Source: Callorhinus ursinus
Taxonomy: Eukaryota; Chordata; Mammalia; Carnivora; Otariidae
Assembly (NCBI RefSeq): GCF_003265705.1
Contig: NW_020312817.1
Span: 52,832,514-52,896,513 of the forward strand
Length of the DNA stretch: 64,000 bases
Direction of reading: 5' to 3'
Shown here: in pieces, positions 22,001 to 31,000 of the stretch
Layout: each line of letters starts with the position of its first letter
Numbering within the stretch: the first letter of the stretch is position 1
Translations under genes and position numbers: made by a program
The notes under the pieces: model-generated
The model's input: only the letters and a program-made list of their open reading frames with translations
What the model was told of the DNA's origin: nothing
The model's database searches: none

Positions 22001-25000
22001 CACAACAGCCAGGAGGTAGAAGCAACCTAAATGTTCATCAATGACGAATGAATAAAACAAGAGAAGGCAATAATGGAGGAACAGACAAAAGCAACATAAG
22101 ATGTACAGGAAGTGAAGAGCAGGCATAAACCCTACCTCCCCAGTTATTATATTAAACATAAATGGACTAAACACTGTAATCATAAGGCAGAGACTGGCAG
22201 AATGGATTAAAAAAAAAATCATGATCCAACAATATGCTGTCTACAAGAAATACACTTTAGACTCAGACACAAATAGGTTGAAAGTAAAAAGATGGAAAAA
22301 AGTATACCATACAAACAGTAACCAAAACACAGCTAGAGTGGTTACACTAGTATCAGAGAATACAGACTTTAAGATAAAAATTGTTACCAGAGGCAAAGAA
22401 GGACATTTTATAATGATAAAAGGGTTAGTCCATGAGGAAGTCATAACAATTATAAACATACACACACCTAAGAACAGAGTTCAAAATATCTGAAATGAAA
22501 CTGACAGAACTAAAGGGAGAAACAGAATTTAACAATACTAGTTGACTCCAATATTGCAGTTTCAATAATGGATAGAACAAATAGGCAGAAGATCAACAAT
22601 ACATTAGTTCATTAGGGCTGCCATAACAAAGTATCACAGACTGAGTGCATTAAACAACAGAAATTTTTTTCTCATAGTTCTGGAGGCTAAAAATCCAAGA
22701 TCGTGGCATTGACAGCTTTGGTTTCTTCTGAGGACTGACACCTTGGCTTACAATGGTCACCTTCTCATTGTGTCCTCCCGTTATCCTTCTTATATGCGTG
22801 CACATCCCTGGTGTCTCTTCTGTGTTCTAATCTCTTATAAGGACACCAGTCACATCCAATATGGCCCACCCTAATGGCTTCATTTTAACTTAATTCCCTC
22901 ATTAAAAGCCCTATCTCTGGGCACCTGAGTGGCTCAGATGGTTAAGCATCTGCCTTCAGCTCAGGTCATGATCCCAGGGTCCTGGGATTGAGCCCCACAT
23001 CAGGCTCCTGGCTCAGTGGGGAGCCTGCTTCTCCCTCTCCCTCTGCCTCTCTCCCTGCTCATGCTCTCTCTCTCTCTATCTCTGTGTCTCAAATGAATAA
23101 AATCTTTTTTAAAAAAATAAATAAAAGCCCTATCTCCAGGGTTGCCTGGGTGGCTCAGATGGTTAAGCATCTGCCTTCGGCTCGGGTTGCGATCCCAGGG
23201 TCCTGGGATTGAGCATCAGGCTCCCTGCTCGGCGGGGAGCCTGCTTCTCCCTCTCCTCCTGCTCCCCCTGCTTGTGCTCTCTCACTCTCTCTGTCAAATA
23301 AATAAATAAAATCTTTTAATAAGAAATGTTTTAAAAGCCCTATCTCCAAATATAGTCATTCTGCAGTACAGGGGGCTAGGGCTTCAACCTATGAAGGGGG
23401 TAGGGCCTAATTCTGCCCATAATAAACAGGAAATAAAAAATTAGGAGATAGGATTACCTATGTCAGGACTTTCAAGCCATTGTACAGATTTTGGCTGTTA
23501 GTCTGCATGAAACAGCCACTGAAAGTTTATATTTTTAATTTAAATTCAAGGTAGTTAACATATAGTATTGGTTTCAGGAGTAGAATTTAGTGATTCATCA
23601 CTTACATATAACACCCAGTGCTCATCCCAACAAGCCCTCCTTAATACCAACCCCCCATTTAGCCCATCCCCCAACACACCTCCCCTCCAGCAACCCTCAG
23701 TTTGTCCCTTTTTTTTTTTAAGCTTTTATTTATTTGTCAGAAAGAGAGCACAAGCAGGGGGTACAGCAGGCAGAGGGAGAAGGAGGCTCCCTGCTGAGCA
23801 AGAAGCCTGATGTGGGACTCAATCCCCTCATGACCTGAGCCAAAGGCAGACACTTAACCAACTGAGCCACCCAGGCATCCCTCAGTTTGTTCTCTTAACT
23901 AGAGTCTCTTATGGTTTGCCTCCCTCTCTGTTTCTATCTTATTTTTCCTTCCTTTCCCCCATGTATATGTTTCGTTTCTTAAATTACACATAAGTGGAAT
24001 CATGATATTTGTCTTTTCTCTATTTCACTTAGCATAATACACTCTGGTTCCATCCACATTGTTGCAAATGGCAATATTTCATTCTCTTTGATGACTAAGT
24101 AATATTCCATTGTGTGTGTGTGTATCCACATCTTCTTTGTCCATTCATCTGTTGATGGACATTTGGGCTCTTTCCATAATTTAGCTACTGTTGATAGTGC
24201 TGCTATAACTGGGTGCGTGTGCCCCTTCAAATCAGGACTTTTGTATTCTTTTTTTTTTAAGATTTTATTTATTTATCTGACGGAGAGAGACACAATGAGA
24301 GAGGGAAAGGGGGGAAGTGGGAGAGGGAGAAGCAGGCTTCCCGCCTAGCAGGGAGCCCAATGTGGGGCTCGATCCCAGGACCCTGGGATCATGACCTGAG
24401 CCGAAGGCAGACACTTAACAACTGAGCCACCCAGGCACCCCTTGTATCCTTTAGATAAATACTAGTAGTGCAATTGCTGGGTCATAGGGTAGCTCTATTT
24501 TGCCACTGAAAGTTTCTGAGCAGAGAAGTAATATGATGACTCCTAGATTTTTAAAAAGACCTCGCTGGCTGCTATGCTGAAAACAGATAGTGGTAGCACA
24601 CGGGCAAAAGCAGGGAGGTGAGTTAGGAGGTATATTAGTTTCCAGTTGCTACTGTAACAAATTACCACAAACTAAGTGGCTTAAACAACACAAATTTATT
24701 ATCTTATGGTTCTGCAGGTTAGAAATCCAAAAGTCAATTTCACTGGTCTAGAGAGTCAAGGTGTCAGCAAGGTTGGTTCCTTCTGGAAGCTCTGAGGGAA
24801 GAGTCCATTTTCTTGCTTTTTTCAGTTTCTGTAAATCACCTGCATTCCTTGGCTCATGGCACCTTTCTGGCATCATTCCAACCTCTTACTTCCATCATCA
24901 CATTTCCTGCTACTCACTCTGATCCTCCTGCCTCCCTCTTATAAGGACTCTTGTGATTACACTGGGCCCACCTAAATAATTGGGAATAATCTTCCCATTT

Positions 25001-28000
25001 CAAGATCCCTAACTTAATCATATCTGCAAAGCCCCTTTTATCATGTAAGGTAACACATTCACAGGTTCCAGGGATTAGGGTGTAGACATCTTGCATGGGG
25101 AGAGAGGCATTCAGCCTACCACAGGGAGCTACTCCAACAATACAGACAAAAGATAATAGTGGCTTGGGTGCCTGGGTGGCTCAGTTGGTTAAGCGACTGC
25201 CTTCGGCTCAGGTCATGATCCTGGAGTCCCGGGATCGGGTCCCACATCGGGCTCCCTGCTCAGCAGGAGTCTGCTTCTCCCTCTGACCCACTTCCCTCTC
25301 GTGCTCTCTATCTCTCATTCTCTCTCTCTCAAATAAATTAAAATCTTTAAAAAAGAGAGAGAGAGATAATAGTGGCTTGCATCAAAGTGGTAGAAGCCAT
25401 GGTGGTGACAAGTGAAATTCTGGATACATTTTAAAAACTGATAGGATTAAAAATAGACTGGATTTGGGAAAGGAGTAAGAGAAAAGAGTAAAATATGACT
25501 CAGTATATTTGTTAGGAGTAACTGGAAGGAAGAAAGGGTGTTTATAAAGCCTTTCACTGTGAATCCTATCAGTCTCAGATTAAGAAATGTTTTAAGGATC
25601 TAATATTTCCTCAGAAACACACTAAGTGCTAGAGACAAGAATGAGCTTTAACCTAGCCCAGAAACCAAGATATCTCAACAGAAAGCCATCACTGAACCAG
25701 AGGATTCAATTCAACAAACATCTGAGTATCTACTGTATTCTAATTATTGTACATACCATAGAACAACACAAGTGTGTGGGTGCTGTGCTCCATATAACAC
25801 TTATGGGATGTTTGAAAAGAAATGAATGGCAACTAGAGATTTAGGGGAAGGCTTTGCTGACAGGGCTGAGAAAAGAGACTGGACTCTGGAGTAAGGAATA
25901 GCATCCAACCAGAAGAACTGCATAAATAAATGCTCAGAACTGGAAATTAACCTGGAAAGTATGGACAGCAGGGGCTACAGGATTTCCACCCCAAGCAGCT
26001 CCACCAACAAGAAAATGAATGCATACTCGCATGGGTGTGGGGTGTTGCCTATCACCCTCTTTCAAATGTCATGGTTTACTACTACTGTCACATGGGCCTT
26101 CGCTCACACTGTGCACTCTGAAACAGAAGCACAAAAATGACAATGTACTTCTCCAAAGCTGGTCAGCAAATCTCCCAAAAGTTTTTCCAGAGGGGACCCA
26201 AATGGATTTGTCATATACACTGAAAATAGGGAGAAAAAAACTTGAGCAAGGGCTCTAGGTTTCTATACTATTCAAAGAAAGAAAAAACTCAAGAATATTA
26301 TCCAATTGCACATTTTAACCTAATATTTGCAACTTTGACCGTAGGTAAGAGTAACTTGAGGTACTTTTAAAAAATACCAATGTCCATGGGCACCTCAGTC
26401 AGTTAAGTGTCTGCCTTCGGCTCAGGTCATGATCTCTGGGTCCTGGGGTTGAGCCTTGCGTCAGGTTCCCAGCTCAGCAGGTGGCCTGCTTCTCCCTCAT
26501 CTTCTGCCGCTCTCCCTGCCTGTGCTCACTTGCTCACTCTCGCCCTCTCAAATAAATAAATAAAATCTTAAAAAAAAAAAAAAAAAAGAAGGGCGCCTGG
26601 GTGGCTCAGTCGTTGAGCGTCTGCCTTCAGCTCAGGTCATGATCCCAGGGTCCTGGAATCGAGCCCTGCATTGGGCTCCCTGCTCTGTGGGAAGCCTGCT
26701 TCTCCTTCTCTCACTCCCCCTGCTTGTGTTCCCTCTCTCGCTGCATCTGTCAAATAAATAAATAAAATCTTAAAAAAAAAAAAAGATTGTGATTCCAATG
26801 TGCAGCCAGGGTTGAGAACTACTGCTTCACTGAAATGCAGGGGAATCTGTTGTTCCAGATTACTCTTTGGCAACCTCTGTTGTTCCCAATTCTGATTTTT
26901 GCAACATCCCAGAGTATCTCCAGCATGGGGTGATATTACAAATACAGTTGACCCTTGAATAACACAGGTTTGAACTGCGCAAGTACATTTATACATGGGT
27001 TTTGTTTTTTGTTGTTATTTTTTTTCCCAGATATATATAGTGGGAGTACCATAAATATATTTTCTCTTCCTTGATTTTTTAAGATTTTTATTTATTCATT
27101 TGAGAGAGGGAGAGGGCGCACAAGCTGGGGGAGAGGCAGAGGGAGAGGGAGAAGCATACTCCTCACTGAGCAGGGAGCCCGACATGGGCTTGATCCCAGG
27201 ACCTGGAGATCATGACCCGAGCTGAAGGCAGACACGCAACAATCTGAGCCACCCGGGTGCCCCTCTGTATGATTTTCTTAACATTCTTTTCTCCAGCTTC
27301 CTTTATTGTAAGCATTAGACACAGCATATAAAATATGTATTCACTGTTTATGTTCTTAGTAAGTCTTCCTGTCAACAGCAGGCTATTAGCAGTTAAGTTT
27401 TGGGGAAGTCAAAAGTTACACACAGATTTTCAACTATGCAAGGGATTGGCACCCCAACCCCCCCCAAATTATTCAAGGGTCATTTATTTAATAACTGGTA
27501 TAGCATTAAACAGAAAGTAGACTGACGACAGCACTAGAACTGAGTCAAGATTCCCTGCTGGTGGCGGGGGGAAGGGGTTTGGGCAGGAGGCAGACAGGGA
27601 GGAGTGGGAACACAGAGGGCAACAGCTATGTCACTAGTCCAGCAGTATTTAACTACTTTAACAACTGGCACATGCTGGCTCAATACCAGCCTTCTCTCCA
27701 GCTTTCTCATAGGATATGATAAAACTACCAAAATAAAATTTTTCTGTTCCTGACTTATTGAAAGAAACAGAAATGTAGGGTGCATGGCCCTTTGAACAGC
27801 ATAAGGATTAGTGCTGTATAATCAAATATCAAAGACCAGAGGTAGGCAGTAATTCCATAAAGTAGGGGAACTGTTTTCTAAAATCAAAAATAGGGATGCC
27901 TGGCTGACTCAGTCAGAAAAGCATGCGACTCTTGATCTCAGGGTAATAAACTTTAAAATCAAAAATAGTATAATCCTGGGGCACCTGACGCCTGGCTCAG

Positions 28001-31000
28001 TCCATACAGCGTGTGACTCTTAATCTCTGAGGTCACGAGTTCAAGCCCCACATTGGGCATAGAGTTTACTTAATCAAAAAGAAAAGTATAATCTATCCCA
28101 TCACTGCATCTATTTCACAGTTCTATAATATCCAGAATTCACTTTAAAAGTGATTTCTTAATTTCTCACAGGGCAGTTCTCTACATGTCAAGTAAGCCAC
28201 CAGTAAGAAAACTAACAGACATAGGGGCTGTATCTGATGCCATCTGAACTTGATTTTCCTGTTGAGCGTGCAGCAACATGCTACCTTCCTTCTTTACAAA
28301 CTGGCTATCTCTACACAAATTCTAAATATTTTCTTAGTTATGGTTTACTGCTTGTCTCTCTACTAGAATGTATATTCTTTGAGGACAGGGACATGTTCTA
28401 TTCTACATCCTCAGGACCCAGAATAGTGCCTGGCACATAATAGGCAGTCAGTATTTGGTAAATGAATAAATGAATGAATGACTACTTTAAAACAATCTGC
28501 ACTGTAGCTGACCTTAATGTGCCCACTGGAAAAGTGTTTGAGGAATTGACCTAACAACGATGCTTAGAAAGAGAAATCCCAGGGGCACCTGGGTGGCTCC
28601 ATCGGTTAAGTATCTGCCTTGGGCTCAGGTCATGATCCCAGGGTCCTGGGATCAAGCCCCACATCGGGCTCCTTGCTCAGGGGGGAGTCTGCTTCTCCCT
28701 CTCCCTCTGCTGCTCCCCCTGCTTGTGCTCACTCATGCACTCTCTCTCTGTCAGATAAATAAAATCTTTAAAAAAAAAAGAGAGAGAAATCCCAAACTAC
28801 CATAAGTTACAAAAACTAGAGTATATTTATCCTACTCAATCCTTATATCTGTCCTTGTCAATACTGGGTCACATATGACATGTAATTTTACCTTATTAAC
28901 AATTATTTCACTACACTGAAACTCATAGTAATGAAATATCATTAGCACTTACAAGTTAAATTTCTCCAGCATCTAAAAATTGTAAACCAGCATAAAAATT
29001 AGTACATGCCAACAGCCTTAAAAAAGAAAAAAAAAAAAAGGCTGGCTGCATATTTTAAGGTTAGACTGGTTATTTTATATCATTTTTCCTAATTACCAAA
29101 GCAATACACATAGAAATATTTGAAAATACAGAAAAACATAAAGAAGAAAAAGTGGCGCCTGTTATATTCTCACTACCTGGAAGAGTCCTGGGATTCAGTA
29201 TCTCAATTTAAATTCTTGGGGCACAGAACCAATACTCTGCCTCAGGCTAGTGGCTCACTGAAACATCATGTCACAATTCATTAAATTAAATGAAACATCA
29301 TGTCTCATTTAAGTTTTGTGATCCTGTCTACAAGCTTTTATACACATTACCTCATTCACCTATACAACATCAGCACAGTGCAGAGATTAAGAGTGAAAAC
29401 TCTGGGGGCACCCAGGTGGCTCAGTCAGTTAAGTGTCTGCCTTCGGCTCAGGCAGATCATGATCCCAGAATCCTGGGATAAAGCCCCTCGTCAGGCTCCC
29501 TGCTTCTTCCTCTCCCTCTGCTCACGCTCTTTCTCTTGCTATCTCAAATAAATAAATAAAATCTTAAAAAGAGAGAGAGAGAGAACTCTGGAGCCAGAAT
29601 ACTTGGGTGGGAACTCCAACTCCACCACTTACTAGGTTGGTGTTCTTGCACACTTGAAACCTCTATGCCTCCACCTTCCACATCTGTAAGAAGCTAATAA
29701 CAGTACCTGAGAGAGCTGTCATAAGAATTCAAGGAGTTAACATTTGTAGAGCATTTAAGTGTATGTGGCAAAACTAGGGGCGCCTGGGTGGCTCAGTCAT
29801 TAAGCGTCTGCCTTTGGCTTGGGTCATGATCCCAGGGTCCTGGGATCGAGCCCTGCATTGGGCTCCCTGCTCAGCAGGAAACCTGCTTCTCCCTCTCCCA
29901 CTCCCCCCCTTCTTGTGTTCCTGCTCTCGCTTTGTCTCTCTCTGTCAAATAAATAAATAAAATATTTTTTAAAAAACCTAAACATTTGCAAAATACATTT
30001 TCAAAAGCAAAAATTACTCTTTCAATATTCAAGTGGATAAACGGTCTGCATGTTTTATGCAAACCATTTACCTAACAATCTGACAAACAGGCCTTACAAT
30101 TAGGTAGAGAACTGTTTCAAGAAATAAAATTCCTAACGATCATCTAACTAAAAGGTCTTAGGGTAAATGGAAGGGGGACAAATTACCTCATAAACTTGTC
30201 CAATATGTCCTCTACCCACATGTGCATTCGGAGGGACTGAAATCCATAGTGCCAAATTAGTTTAATCATGTTAATTATAAACCAGCTGCTCTCCTCAAAC
30301 ACCAGAGTCTCTCCGTTATACACCCCCATTAGGCCACCAGAGCTCTGAATAGTAAAGAGACCTGCAAAAACAGAGAAAGGGTTAGCTAAACTCAGGGTTT
30401 CTATGTTGAACAAATGAAAGATCATCTGAAGCTAGGGGGACACTCTGAAGTGCATGAATTCTGGGCTTCCCCCAGTTCTCAGGAAAGGAGCTCTATCTTT
30501 AGAACAGTGTGTAATACACTATTCATTCACTACACTGTCCTAAAGCAGATCTCTAAAGGATGGGTCAGATGGTCATGCACATATATCAAAATCAGACTGG
30601 CTATTTTTAGTTGAAAAAGACTAAAAAGTCCAAGGAAAACGTCAGAATACAAACTGAATTCAATTTAAAAACAGAAATGTTGGGCGCCTGGATGGCTCAG
30701 TCAGTTAAGCATCTGCCTTCAGCTCAGGTCATGATCCTGGAGTCCCGGAATCAAGCCCTGCATCGGGCTCCCCGCTTAGCAGGGCGTCTGCTTCTCCCTT
30801 TGCCCTTCCTCCTGCTCATCCTCTCTCTCTCTCTCTCTCAAATAAATAAAATCTTTTTAAAAAATTAAAAAAAAAACAAACATCAGACATGAATATTTGC
30901 AGCATTAACTGCTCCTGGCATATATTTGCCCTCATGGAGGAAAGTGGCTCAGGAAGCATCCATAGGAGACGTGGAAAGCAGCAGAGGGAAAGGAGGCATC

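Larger units (their letters stand above)
22608..23430 (+). mobile_element. Old interspersed repeat, family not named, split by two SINEs
   Basis: GTTCATTAGGGCTGCCATAA, TTCTGGAGGCTAAAAATCCA, TTATAAGGACACCAGTCACA, then after the SINEs CCAAATATAGTCATTCTG and GGGCTTCAACCTATGA. This is a common mammalian repeat that I recognise but cannot name with certainty. A second copy is at 24630-25125 on the same strand. Confidence 0.7.
23529..24501 (-). mobile_element. 5'-truncated carnivore L1, antisense, with two later SINEs
   Basis: Reverse L1 3' end (AGTTAACATATAGTATTGG, TAATATTCCATTGTGTGTG, CATTTGGGCTCTTTCCATAA, GCAATTGCTGGGTCATAGGG). Perfect 14-bp target duplication GCCACTGAAAGTTT at 23515-23528 and 24502-24515. 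No intact coding frame. Confidence 0.93.
26336..26835. mobile_element. MER5-like hAT remnant split by two tandem SINEs
   Basis: Left part (AAAAATACCAATGTCC, to 26387) and right part (ATTCCAATGTGCAGCCAGGG, 26786-26835) flank two SINEs. Confidence 0.75.
17125..30186 (-). other. PCYOX1 intron 3 (13 kb)
   Basis: The largest PCYOX1 intron; filled with SINEs, L1 pieces and older repeats, listed separately. 17130-17760 and 17946-18540 show no gene; 18153-18185 is a short CA-rich microsatellite. Confidence 0.85.

Noticed and set aside
22904..23348. Regular direct repeats as a possible CRISPR-like array
   Set aside because: Only three copies of a target duplication around two SINEs, in a mammalian intron; not an array.
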